Assembly (NCBI GenBank): GCA_036011305.1
Contig: DASCNA010000159.1
Location: 1-48,088 of the forward strand
DNA: 48,088 nt
Source: DASCNA01 sp036011305
GTDB taxonomy: Bacteria > Verrucomicrobiota > Lentisphaeria > Victivallales > GWF2-38-69
Direction: 5' to 3'
Shown here piece after piece: positions 34,306-42,416 of this stretch; position 1 is the stretch's first letter, and each line of letters begins with the position of its first letter. The notes under the pieces are model-generated. The model saw only the letters and a program-made list of their open reading frames with translations. It had not been told where the DNA came from and did no database searches. The translations under genes and the position numbers were made by a program.

Positions 34306-34701
34306 CTAACTTAGTGTAACCATTAATTGATTGCCATTCACAGAATCGCCTTTTTTGACATGAATTTTATCAATTTTACTATCAGATGGAGATACAATTG
34401 CATTTTCCATTTTCATTGCTTCAAGCACCAAAATTTTATCTCCAGCTTTAACCTTGGAACCTTCTTTAACCAGAACATCAACAATTATACCTGGTAACGG
34501 TGCTATTATTTCTTTTGTAGCCAGAACAGAAGATTTTAGCTGAGCAGGAGCAGAAGCTCGGACCATAGTTGTATTCTTTTTTATTTTTTGCTCTTCTTTA
34601 TCTTCTGTAACTTCTACATGACTTTTAGGTGCAGAGCTTAATTCCTCCACCTCTACTTCATATGATTTTTTATTAACTTTAACTTTAAATTTTTTAAACA
34701 T
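34306..34701 (-). CDS. Biotin carboxyl carrier subunit
   Basis: A 131-residue carrier that moves carboxyl groups between active sites. The C-terminal lipoyl/biotinyl domain has the biotinylation motif EAMKMENA with the target Lys, preceded by PLPGIIVDVLVKEGSKVKAGDKI. The N-terminal half is a charged linker (KEEQKIKKN, APAQLKS) like the 1.3S transcarboxylase and MmdC/OadA-C carriers. There is no membrane anchor. It is last in the operon with the carboxyltransferase. Confidence 0.92.
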   Translation of the reverse strand: MFKKFKVKVNKKSYEVEVEELSSAPKSHVEVTEDKEEQKIKKNTTMVRASAPAQLKSSVLATKEIIAPLPGIIVDVLVKEGSKVKAGDKILVLEAMKMENAIVSPSDSKIDKIHVKKGDSVNGNQLMVTLS

Positions 34702-34750
34702 AATACAGTATCCTTAAAATTATATAAAACTTTAACCATTTTTATATATA

Positions 34751-34948
34751 TTAATTTTGAATTCTCCAAGTTGAAAACGAAAATTTCTTTTTCTGATTAT
34801 CTTTGCTATCAGATAATTCATCATCACTTACAAGCCTGGCACTCTTAATAGTAAAATTTTTATGTCCCAGATACTCTGAAATTGCACCGGTAACTGCAGC
34901 TGCTTCTTCAGGATCTATTTCTTCTATAAATTGATTCAGTTTATTCAT
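34751..34948 (-). CDS. Small subunit of the acyl-CoA carboxylase/decarboxylase
   Basis: A 65-residue protein (MNKLNQFIEEIDPEEAAAVTGAISEYLGHKNF... to FSTWRIQN). The pattern of a DPEEAAAVTGAI helix followed by a conserved Trp near the C-terminus matches small accessory subunits, such as epsilon-type proteins, that accompany acyl-CoA carboxylases and methylmalonyl-CoA decarboxylases. Its place, 14 bases after the carboxyltransferase and before the biotin carrier, supports this. It probably helps hold the large subunit and carrier together. Sequence similarity is too weak for a firm name. Confidence 0.65.
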   Translation of the reverse strand: MNKLNQFIEEIDPEEAAAVTGAISEYLGHKNFTIKSARLVSDDELSDSKDNQKKKFSFSTWRIQN

Positions 34949-34962
34949 AGATATAACCTCAA

Positions 34963-36531
34963 TTATAATGGAATATTTCCATGTTTTTTATCTGGTCTTG
35001 TTTCAGCTTTAGTACTGGCGAACTTAAGTGATTTTATCAATACTTTTCTTGTATTAGCAGGGTCAATAACATCTTCTATATAACCTCTATTTGCTGCAAC
35101 ATAAGGATTACTGAATTTTTCTTTATATTCTTCAATTTTTGCCTTTCTAGTTTCGTCTGGGTTTTCAGAGTTTGAAATTTCCCTGGCAAAAATAATATTA
35201 GCAGCCCCCTGAGCACCCATAACTGCAATTTCTGCAGTAGGCCAAGCATAGACAAAGTCTGCGCCTAAATGTTGTGAAGCCATTGCAATATATGCCCCGC
35301 CATAGGATTTTCTTAATATTATAGTAACCATTGGTACCGTAGCTTCTGAATAGGCGTATAATAATTTAGCCCCATGCCTGATTACACCACCGTGTTCCTG
35401 TCCTACACCCGGCAAGAATCCCGGTGTATCTACAAAAGTGATAACCGGTATATTAAATGAATCACAAAATCTTATAAATCTCGAAGCTTTATCTGACGCA
35501 TTGATATCTAACACACCAGCAAGAATATTTGGTTGATTCGCAATAATTCCGACTGACTGACCAGCTATTCTTGCAAAACCGGTAACTAGATTCTGTGCGA
35601 AATAAGGTTGAACTTCCAAAAACGAATGCTTATCGAAAACAAAATTAATAACATCTCTAACATCAAAAGCTTTTTTCGAATCAGTAGGTACAACATCATA
35701 TATCTTTTTATCTACTTTCTGATTAATGTCGTATTCAATATCATCAGGTTTATATAGGTTATTAGATGGGATATAAGATAAAAGTTTTCTTGCTGTTTCC
35801 ATAGCATCATGGTCATCTTTTACAGCAAAATGAGCCACACCACTTTTACCATTGTGAATCATAGCACCGCCAAGAGTTTCTTTATCAACATCTTCGTTTG
35901 TCACTGCCTTCACAACTGCAGGACCGGTAATAAACATTTGAGATGTCTGGTCAACCATCAATATAAAATCGGTTATTGCTGGAGAATAAACTGCACCGCC
36001 GGCACATGGCCCTGCTATAATAGAAATTTGCGGAATAACTCCTGAGGCATGAGTATTTCTGAGGAAAATTCCTCCATACCCGAAAAGTGCATCAACACCT
36101 TCCTGAATACGAGCACCTCCTGAGTCATTAATTCCAATAAGAGGAATACCGTATTTCATTGCAAGATCCTGGGCTTTCATGATTTTTTTAGCATGCATTT
36201 CTCCAAGTGACCCTGCCTGAACTGTAAAATCCTGTGAAAATACTGCAACTTTTCTACCATCAATTGTTCCAAGTCCAGTTACAACACCATCATAAGGAAT
36301 CTCCTTTTTATCTAAACCAAAATTTGTTCCTCTATGCTGAACAAATTTATCAATTTCATCAAAAGAATCCCTGTCCAGCAGAAGCTCTATCCTTTCACGA
36401 GCTGTTAACTTTCCCTTGGCATGTTGTTTTTCTATTGCTTTTTCTCCACCAGCCAAATCTAAAGTATTTTTTTGAGTGTTAAGTTTTGCGAGGATATTAT
36501 TTACATAATCCATTATTTTACTTTCAGCCAT
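34963..36531 (-). CDS. Methylmalonyl-CoA/propionyl-CoA carboxyltransferase subunit (MmdA/PccB type)
   Basis: Transfers carboxyl groups between biotin and propionyl-CoA/methylmalonyl-CoA. The 522 residues form two crotonase-like halves. Motifs include KGKLTARERIELLLD, the oxyanion-hole region GINDSGGARIQEGVDALFGYGGIF, PQISIIAGPCAGGAVYSPA, and in the second half VDTPGFLPGVGQEHGGVIRHGAKLLYAY and SYGGAYIAMAS. No biotin carboxylase is in the operon. It could be part of a decarboxylase, a propionyl-CoA carboxylase with AccC from elsewhere, or a transcarboxylase (12S-like). It follows the epimerase by 11 bases. Confidence 0.93.
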   Translation of the reverse strand: MAESKIMDYVNNILAKLNTQKNTLDLAGGEKAIEKQHAKGKLTARERIELLLDRDSFDEIDKFVQHRGTNFGLDKKEIPYDGVVTGLGTIDGRKVAVFSQDFTVQAGSLGEMHAKKIMKAQDLAMKYGIPLIGINDSGGARIQEGVDALFGYGGIFLRNTHASGVIPQISIIAGPCAGGAVYSPAITDFILMVDQTSQMFITGPAVVKAVTNEDVDKETLGGAMIHNGKSGVAHFAVKDDHDAMETARKLLSYIPSNNLYKPDDIEYDINQKVDKKIYDVVPTDSKKAFDVRDVINFVFDKHSFLEVQPYFAQNLVTGFARIAGQSVGIIANQPNILAGVLDINASDKASRFIRFCDSFNIPVITFVDTPGFLPGVGQEHGGVIRHGAKLLYAYSEATVPMVTIILRKSYGGAYIAMASQHLGADFVYAWPTAEIAVMGAQGAANIIFAREISNSENPDETRKAKIEEYKEKFSNPYVAANRGYIEDVIDPANTRKVLIKSLKFASTKAETRPDKKHGNIPL

Positions 36532-36542
36532 TTTATTGCTCC

Positions 36543-36938
36543 TTAATGTTGAACTAATTCAGTTAATACACCATTAGCAGTTTTAGGATGAATAAAAACA
36601 ACCTGGGTATTATGTGCCCCAGGTTTTGGTTCATCAGTGAGAGGCTTTATTCCAAGTTCTTTTGCTTTACCTATCAATTCTTTAACATTTTCAACATTAT
36701 AAGCTAAATGATGAAGCCCTTCTCCTTTTTTCTCCAAATAAGAAGAAATTTCTGAATCTTCTCTGATTGGCTGAAGCAATTCAATTTTTACTCCGTCAAC
36801 ATCCAGAAAACATACTTTAATCCCCCTAGCCTCTATTACTTCTTCACCAGCAGGATCAATACCGAGTAAACCGGAATAAAGTTTTAAAGCTTCATCAATA
36901 GATTTAACTACCACACCAATGTGATCTAACTTACTCAT
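36543..36938 (-). CDS. mce: Methylmalonyl-CoA epimerase
   Basis: Interconverts (R)- and (S)-methylmalonyl-CoA. It has 131 residues of the vicinal-oxygen-chelate fold. Metal ligands are visible in both halves: His6 in LDHIGV, Glu in KIELLQP, His in GLHHLAYNV and Glu near the end in LTELVQ. The N-terminal LDHIGVVVKSIDEALKLYSGLLG is typical. It heads the minus-strand arm of the propionate module and connects the mutase product to the carboxyltransferase. Confidence 0.95.
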   Translation of the reverse strand: MSKLDHIGVVVKSIDEALKLYSGLLGIDPAGEEVIEARGIKVCFLDVDGVKIELLQPIREDSEISSYLEKKGEGLHHLAYNVENVKELIGKAKELGIKPLTDEPKPGAHNTQVVFIHPKTANGVLTELVQH

Positions 36939-37267
36939 TTATCCACCTATTTTTAATTTAAACAATTATAAAAGTCTTAAATCATTTTTGTAACAAACTA
37001 TTACTATAGAATTTACTTATATTTTGTAACAATTTCAAGATAAATTCAGATTCAATGCAAAATTCAGATAATACATTAATCAATAAGTTTAATTTTATGT
37101 GAATCAAATCACTAGTTTATGTTTGTATAAAGCTTGATTAAGCCATCAAAAATCTTATATTAATTTATCGGTTTTTTTATATTACAGCATTTTATAGTTT
37201 TCATATGAATTTCGTAATTAAAATAAACAAAAATTTGTAAATTATTAATTTTTCTAAGGAAATCAGA
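36939..37267. other. Divergent promoter region of the propionate module
   Basis: A gene-free gap of 329 bases between the divergent epimerase and korD genes. TTTTGTAACAA occurs twice in the same orientation, at 36986-36996 and 37022-37032, 36 bases apart. These could be binding sites for a regulator of both arms. Promoter boxes cannot be assigned with confidence in this AT-rich DNA. Confidence 0.4.
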
Positions 37268-37474
37268 ATGCCTAAAAAACAAGTAAAGGAAATTGTCATA
37301 GACAAAGAGTGGTGTAAAGGTTGCGGCATTTGTATACATTTTTGTCCGAAAAACACTTTACAGCTTTCTAAAGACAATAAAGCTGAAGTTGTAGATCTCG
37401 AAAGCTGTATAGGTTGCAGACTTTGTGAGTTGCGATGTCCAGATTTCGCTATTGAAGTTAAATTTAAAAAATAA
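37268..37474 (+). CDS. korD: 2-oxoacid:ferredoxin oxidoreductase, ferredoxin (delta) subunit
   Basis: A 68-residue two-cluster ferredoxin. Two [4Fe-4S] motifs are complete: CKGCGICIHFCP and CIGCRLCELRCP. It carries electrons out of the KorABC enzyme. The ATG follows AAGGAA. It heads the korDABC operon and is 19 bases ahead of the alpha subunit. Confidence 0.93.
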   Translation: MPKKQVKEIVIDKEWCKGCGICIHFCPKNTLQLSKDNKAEVVDLESCIGCRLCELRCPDFAIEVKFKK

Positions 37475-37493
37475 TGAATAAATAGGTTTCATA

Positions 37494-38642
37494 ATGGACG
37501 GAAAAGTTAGATTTATTCAAGGGAATGAAGCTTGTGTGGAAGGCGCGATATATGCCGGCTGTAACTTCTTTGCCGGTTATCCAATAACCCCTTCAACAGA
37601 AATAGCAGAGCATCTTTCCTACAGGTTACCGCAAAGTGGCGGTAAATTCATTCAAATGGAAGATGAAATAGCATCAATGAGCGCTATTGTCGGAGCTTCC
37701 TTAACAGGTTGTAAAAGCTTAACGGCAACCAGTGGACCGGGTTTTTCATTGAAACAGGAATCTTTGGGTTATGCTATTATGGCTGAAATTCCATGCGTCA
37801 TAGTTAACGTACAAAGAGGAGGACCGTCAACCGGTAATCCAACACACGTAAGTCAGGGCGATATTATGCAGGCCAAATGGGGTACCCACGGAGATCACTC
37901 TATTGTTGCTATTACTGCCTCAAATATCCAGGATGTTTTTGAAATGACAATTGAAGCTTTTAATATTGCAGAAACTTTTAGAACTCCAGTTGTTCTTCTA
38001 CTTGATGAAGTAGTTGGCCATATGAGAGAAAAACTTGTCATTCCTGAACAGGGAAGAATCCCTACTGTCAACAGATTAAGAACATCAGTTAAAGCAGGTG
38101 TAGATTACCACCCTTACTTCGCAAGAAAAGATGGACGTTTACCAATGTCAGATTTTGGTGGTGAACATAGATATAATGTAACTGGCCTATTTCACGATAT
38201 GTGGGGATTCCCGACAGGAAGTCCAAGTAGCATTCACAATTTGATGAGGCATTTAGTTGATAAAATTGACACCCATCCTAATAAAATTTGTAAATATAAA
38301 AAATTCTATCTAGAAGATGCCGAAACAATTTTAATTTCATATGGTTCTTCAGCTAGGACTGCATTGGAAGTTGTAAACTATTCCAGAAAACGTGATAGAA
38401 AGGTTGGCTTACTTGAACTCCAAACAATCTGGCCTTTCCCTGAGCATGTAATAGCTGATCTATGCAAAAATGCAAAAAATATTGTAGTAGTTGAAATGAA
38501 TATGGGACAGGTCCTTCAATTAGTTAAATCGGCACTAGATGACCCTGATAAAGTTTATCTTTGTAATAGATATGACGGCACTCTGATTAACTTTGAAGAC
38601 GTTTTAAATGTATTAAGAGTAATTCAAGGAAGGGGATTATAG
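37494..38642 (+). CDS. korA: 2-oxoglutarate:ferredoxin oxidoreductase, alpha subunit
   Basis: Large subunit (382 residues) with the pyrimidine-binding domain of thiamine diphosphate. Motifs: GCNFFAGYPITPSTEIAEHL, EDEIASMSAIVGASLTGCKSLTATSGPGFSLKQE and VVNVQRGGPSTGNPT, followed by the C-terminal transketolase-like domain (LLELQTIWPFPEHVI). It matches the 2-oxoglutarate type rather than pyruvate enzymes. Together with KorB, C and D it forms succinyl-CoA, CO2 and reduced ferredoxin from 2-oxoglutarate, feeding the mutase downstream. Confidence 0.93.
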   Translation: MDGKVRFIQGNEACVEGAIYAGCNFFAGYPITPSTEIAEHLSYRLPQSGGKFIQMEDEIASMSAIVGASLTGCKSLTATSGPGFSLKQESLGYAIMAEIPCVIVNVQRGGPSTGNPTHVSQGDIMQAKWGTHGDHSIVAITASNIQDVFEMTIEAFNIAETFRTPVVLLLDEVVGHMREKLVIPEQGRIPTVNRLRTSVKAGVDYHPYFARKDGRLPMSDFGGEHRYNVTGLFHDMWGFPTGSPSSIHNLMRHLVDKIDTHPNKICKYKKFYLEDAETILISYGSSARTALEVVNYSRKRDRKVGLLELQTIWPFPEHVIADLCKNAKNIVVVEMNMGQVLQLVKSALDDPDKVYLCNRYDGTLINFEDVLNVLRVIQGRGL

Positions 38643-38645
38643 ACC

Positions 38646-39455
38646 ATGCCTATTAAAGACTATATAAGAAAAAGGTTTTTCCCTCACATATGGTGTTCAG
38701 GTTGCGGACATGGAATTGTATTACAGGGATTATTAACTGCAGTTGAAGAACTTGGTATTCATAAAAATGATTTATGTATGGTTTCAGGCATTGGCTGTTC
38801 ATCAAGAATAGTAGGATATGTAGACTGTCACACTTTACATACACTACACGGTAGAGCATTAGCTTTTGCTACAGGTGTAAAATTTAGTAAACCGTCATTA
38901 AATGTTATTGTTCCTATGGGTGATGGAGATGCTGCTGCGATAGGTGGTAATCATTTTATTCATGCCTGTAGAAGAAATATTGATATGACTGCGATCATAA
39001 TGAATAACAGAATCTACGGTATGACAGGCGGACAGTTCTCTCCTCTCTCAGGAGAAGGGATTTATGCTACTACTGCACCATATACAAATATTGACTATGA
39101 ATTTGATATTGTTGAATTAGCTAAAGGTTCAGGTGCAACTTTTGTAGCAAGAACTACTGCATTCCATATTAATGAGCTTAAGGATATTTTGAAAAAATCA
39201 ATACAGCATAAAGGATTTTCAGTTGTTGAAGTATTGACTCAATGTCCAACTTATTTTGGAAGAAAAAACAAGCAAAAAGATACTACTACAATGCTTGAAT
39301 ACCTAAAGACATCTACAACTACTATAGGCTCTAAAGCCAAACAGGAAAATCCTGAACTGATTGAAAGAGGTATCTTCGTTCAAACAGAAAAAGGTGAATA
39401 TTGCGATAAATACGATAAAATAATTGAAAAAGCTACAGCAAGCGTGAAAGGATAA
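38646..39455 (+). CDS. korB: 2-oxoglutarate:ferredoxin oxidoreductase, beta subunit
   Basis: Subunit binding the diphosphate of thiamine diphosphate (269 residues). The N-terminal WCSGCGHGI provides cluster cysteines. GDGDAAAIGGNHFIHACRRNIDMTAIIMNNRIYGMTGGQ is the thiamine motif with its Asp and Asn ligands. GIGCSSRIVGY also matches. It begins three bases after korA behind GGAAGGGG, so the subunits are made in balance. Confidence 0.95.
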   Translation: MPIKDYIRKRFFPHIWCSGCGHGIVLQGLLTAVEELGIHKNDLCMVSGIGCSSRIVGYVDCHTLHTLHGRALAFATGVKFSKPSLNVIVPMGDGDAAAIGGNHFIHACRRNIDMTAIIMNNRIYGMTGGQFSPLSGEGIYATTAPYTNIDYEFDIVELAKGSGATFVARTTAFHINELKDILKKSIQHKGFSVVEVLTQCPTYFGRKNKQKDTTTMLEYLKTSTTTIGSKAKQENPELIERGIFVQTEKGEYCDKYDKIIEKATASVKG

Positions 39456-39460
39456 TAATC

Positions 39461-39997
39461 ATGGACAAATATAAAATGATTTTTTCAGGCTCTGGGGGGC
39501 AAGGTGTAATTACTGCTGCGATTATTTTAGCAGAAGCAGCTGTGTTACATGAAGATCTTTTTGCTGTTCAAAGTCAGTCTTACGGACCTGAAGCTAGAGG
39601 TGGTTCTACACGAAGCGATGTAATAATATCTTCATCCAAGATTAACTATCCAAAGGTTATGAACCCTAGTGTACTTGTTTGCCTTACACAGGAATCTTAC
39701 AGAAAATTTTCTCATCTGATTATACCTGGAGGAACAGTCATAACTGACAGCAGATTTGTAACTCCCGGTAAAACTTCTGATGCAATACTCAAGGAACTTG
39801 ACATGTATGATGCTGTAATGGAGAAAATAGGTAATCCAATTGTATTAAATATGTGTATGCTAGGTGCAGTTATTCATATAACACAAATTATTAAACCTGC
39901 TTCTCTCTTCAAAATAATTGAAGCTAGAATGCCGGGGAAATTTGTTGAAATGAACAAAGAAGCTATTGAAATAGGAATAGGTCTTGCATCTAAATAG
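39461..39997 (+). CDS. korC: 2-oxoglutarate:ferredoxin oxidoreductase, gamma subunit
   Basis: A 178-residue gamma subunit with GSGGQGVITAAIILAEAAVL at the N-terminus and QSYGPEARGGSTRSDVIIS, both signatures of this subunit, which helps bind CoA. It completes the korDABC set. Beyond its stop lies a 237-base segment that carries the cobalamin riboswitch of the mutase gene. Confidence 0.94.
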   Translation: MDKYKMIFSGSGGQGVITAAIILAEAAVLHEDLFAVQSQSYGPEARGGSTRSDVIISSSKINYPKVMNPSVLVCLTQESYRKFSHLIIPGGTVITDSRFVTPGKTSDAILKELDMYDAVMEKIGNPIVLNMCMLGAVIHITQIIKPASLFKIIEARMPGKFVEMNKEAIEIGIGLASK

Positions 39998-40103
39998 TTA
40001 ATTTTATTTTCAAAATGGTATTATATTTGGAAGATTTAAATAAAAATTCAAATGTAGTACCGTTTTTCATTTTAATGATTATTTTAACAAATTGTTTTAG
40101 TAC

Positions 40104-40234
40104 TATTATGGAGAATCTTGTGAGAATCGAGAGCGGTCGCGCCACTGTAAAAAACATACTAAGCCAGACCTCCATTAATTTTAATTACTTCTTCGCGACT
40201 AAAAGAGGAAATATAATAAAAGAGGATTATTAAA
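40104..40234 (+). promoter_or_regulatory. Compact cobalamin (B12) riboswitch before methylmalonyl-CoA mutase
   Basis: The conserved core is in order: GGAGAAT and TTGTGAGAATCGAG (40110-40132, P3-P4), the B12-box-like AGCGGTCGCGCCACTGT (P5/L5, 40132-40148), and AGCCAGACCTCC (40162-40173). Helix P3 is closed by ATGGAG (40108-40113) with CTCCAT (40170-40175). Loop L5 GTCGCG (40136-40141) is the perfect complement of CGCGAC (40194-40199) in the loop of P13 (40188-40193 with 40203-40208), the kissing interaction of cobalamin riboswitches. Only 13 bases separate CACTGT from AGCCAG, so the large P7-P12 arm is absent, as in the compact class II group. No U-run is present; control of translation is expected. 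Confidence 0.85.
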
Positions 40235-40235
40235 A
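40179..40235 (+). promoter_or_regulatory. Alternative hairpin hiding the mutase ribosome site
   Basis: The 5' strand of riboswitch helix P13 (CTTCTT, 40188-40193) can pair either with AAGAGG at 40203-40208 (inside the riboswitch) or with AAGAGG at 40220-40225, which is the actual Shine-Dalgarno sequence. In the second case TTTTAAT (40179-40185) also pairs with ATTAAAA (40229-40235), covering the A of the ATG. The two folds exclude each other. Confidence 0.5.
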
Positions 40236-42361
40236 TGTCATCTAATATTAATGACTGGAAAGAAGCAGCAACTAAGCAGCTAAGAGGAAAAGAAATATCT
40301 TCTTTAGACTGGAAAACTCCAGAAAATATTAAAATTAAACCTTTATATACAGCTAAGGATTTAGAAGATATTGAACATTTAAATACAATGCCAGGACTGG
40401 CACCGTTTATAAGAGGCCCATATCCTACAATGTATGCTGGAAGACCATGGACTATTCGCCAGTATGCAGGTTTTTCTACAGCCAAAGAATCTAATGAATT
40501 TTACAGAAAAAATCTAGCCGCTGGCCAGAAAGGCCTATCGGTTGCCTTTGACTTAGCAACACATAGAGGTTATGATTCAGATAATCCAAGAGTAGCGGGC
40601 GATGTTGGTAAAGCTGGTGTTGCCATTGACAGCGTAGAAGACATGAAAATTCTTTTCGATCAAATTCCTTTAGATAAGATGTCTGTATCAATGACAATGA
40701 ACGGTGCTGTTCTCCCTGTTTTAGCCGGTTATATTGTTGCTGCAGAAGAACAAGGTGTTCCACAGGAAAAATTGATGGGAACAATTCAAAATGATATTCT
40801 TAAAGAATTTTTGACTAGAAATACTTATATTTATCCTCCGCAATCCTCTATGAGAATAATTTCTGATATTATAGGTTACTGTTCAAAAAATATGCCAAAA
40901 TATAATACTGTAAGTATTAGCGGATATCATATGATGGAAGCAGGTGCAAACTCTGTACTCCAGGCAGCATTTACTATTGCTGACGGAGTAGAATATGTTA
41001 AATCTGCTATTCAAGGTGGTTTAAATGTTGATGACTTTGCACCGCGATTATCATTTTTCTTCGGTATTGGAATGAACTTTTTCATGAATATAGCAATGCT
41101 TAGAGCAGCCCGCTATTTATGGTTCAATGAAATGAAAAAATTCAACCCTAAGAATGATAAATCAAGCATGCTGAGAACACACTGTCAGACTTCAGGCTGG
41201 AGTTTAACTGAACAAGATCCATATAATAACATCATAAGGACTACCATTGAATGTATGGCCGCAGTACTAGGAGGAACACAATCTCTCCATACAAACTCTT
41301 TTGATGAAGCCATCGGTTTACCTACTGATTTTTCTGCCAGAATAGCAAGGAACACACAAATTCTAGTTCAGGAAGAATCACAGATCTGTCACGTAATTGA
41401 TCCTATGGGTGGAAGTTATTATGTTGAAAGCCTCACAAATTCAATAATAAATGAAGCTGAAAAAATAATTAAAGAAATTGAAGGGCTTGGCGGCATGGCT
41501 AAAGCTATAGAATCAGGTATGCCTAAAAAGCTTATTGAAGAAGCTGCTGCAAGAACACAGGCCAGAATTGAACAGGTCGAGGATGTGATTGTCGGTGTCA
41601 ATAAATATCAGCTAAAAGAAGAAGATGATGTTCCTGTTCTTCAAATTTCTGATGAAGTAAGAATCGAACAATTAGAAGCTCTTAAAAAACTAAAGGCAGA
41701 TAGAAACAGCGAAGAAGTTCAGAAAGCACTTGAGCATATAACAAAGATGGCTGAATCTGACGGAAACCTTCTAGAAGCTGTAATACCAGCAGTAAGAGCC
41801 AGAGCTACTGTGGGAGAAATTAGCGACGCTATGGAAAAAGTATTTGGCAGATATAAAGCAACAACTGAATTAATTTCAGGAGTTTACTCTTCAGAATACA
41901 GTGATAATAATGAAGGATTCAGCAATATACGTAAACGTACAGAAGAGTTCGCATCAAATCAAGGCAGAAGACCTAGAATATTAATTGCAAAAATAGGGCA
42001 GGATGGTCATGATAGAGGCAGTAAAATTATTGCAACAGCACTTGCAGACTTAGGGTTTGATGTAGATCTAACTCCAATGTTTGTTACACCTGAAGAAGCA
42101 TCAAAAATGGCTGTTGAAAATGATGTTCATGCTATCGGAGCATCTTCTCTTGCTGCAGGCCATAAATACATTGTGCCTACACTTATAAATGAATTAAATA
42201 AATTAGGCTGTCCAGAAATTAAAGTCTTTATTGGAGGTGTTATTCCTCATCAAGATTATGATGAACTTTATAAAGACGGTGCCGTTGGAGTATTTGGCCC
42301 TGGATCAAATATCATAGATTGCGCAAACTCTATACTTGATGCAATAGAAAAAGAGTTGTAA
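40235..42361 (+). CDS. scpA: Methylmalonyl-CoA mutase
   Basis: Adenosylcobalamin-dependent isomerase interconverting succinyl-CoA and (R)-methylmalonyl-CoA. The single 708-residue chain has the N-terminal TIM barrel (PGLAPFIRGPYPTMYAGRPWTIRQYAG; FDLATHRGYDSDNP; SISGYHMMEAGA). The C-terminal B12 domain has DGHDRG at 590-595, where His592 is the lower cobalt ligand, followed by SSLAAGHK and GGVIP. It is the homodimeric type of Escherichia coli Sbm/ScpA. It follows the cobalamin riboswitch and precedes scpB, scpC and meaB. Confidence 0.97.
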   Translation: MSSNINDWKEAATKQLRGKEISSLDWKTPENIKIKPLYTAKDLEDIEHLNTMPGLAPFIRGPYPTMYAGRPWTIRQYAGFSTAKESNEFYRKNLAAGQKGLSVAFDLATHRGYDSDNPRVAGDVGKAGVAIDSVEDMKILFDQIPLDKMSVSMTMNGAVLPVLAGYIVAAEEQGVPQEKLMGTIQNDILKEFLTRNTYIYPPQSSMRIISDIIGYCSKNMPKYNTVSISGYHMMEAGANSVLQAAFTIADGVEYVKSAIQGGLNVDDFAPRLSFFFGIGMNFFMNIAMLRAARYLWFNEMKKFNPKNDKSSMLRTHCQTSGWSLTEQDPYNNIIRTTIECMAAVLGGTQSLHTNSFDEAIGLPTDFSARIARNTQILVQEESQICHVIDPMGGSYYVESLTNSIINEAEKIIKEIEGLGGMAKAIESGMPKKLIEEAAARTQARIEQVEDVIVGVNKYQLKEEDDVPVLQISDEVRIEQLEALKKLKADRNSEEVQKALEHITKMAESDGNLLEAVIPAVRARATVGEISDAMEKVFGRYKATTELISGVYSSEYSDNNEGFSNIRKRTEEFASNQGRRPRILIAKIGQDGHDRGSKIIATALADLGFDVDLTPMFVTPEEASKMAVENDVHAIGASSLAAGHKYIVPTLINELNKLGCPEIKVFIGGVIPHQDYDELYKDGAVGVFGPGSNIIDCANSILDAIEKEL

Positions 42362-42374
42362 TAATTTATTTATA

Positions 42375-42398
42375 ATAAGGGCAGAATACTGCCCTTAT
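42375..42398 (+). repeat. Perfect intercistronic hairpin
   Basis: ATAAGGGCAG and CTGCCCTTAT form a perfect 10-bp stem with an AATA loop in the gap between mutase and decarboxylase genes. No U-run follows, so it is more likely an mRNA processing or stability element than a terminator; partial termination cannot be excluded. Confidence 0.65.
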
Positions 42399-42416
42399 AA
42401 TCAATTGAGGGATAAA

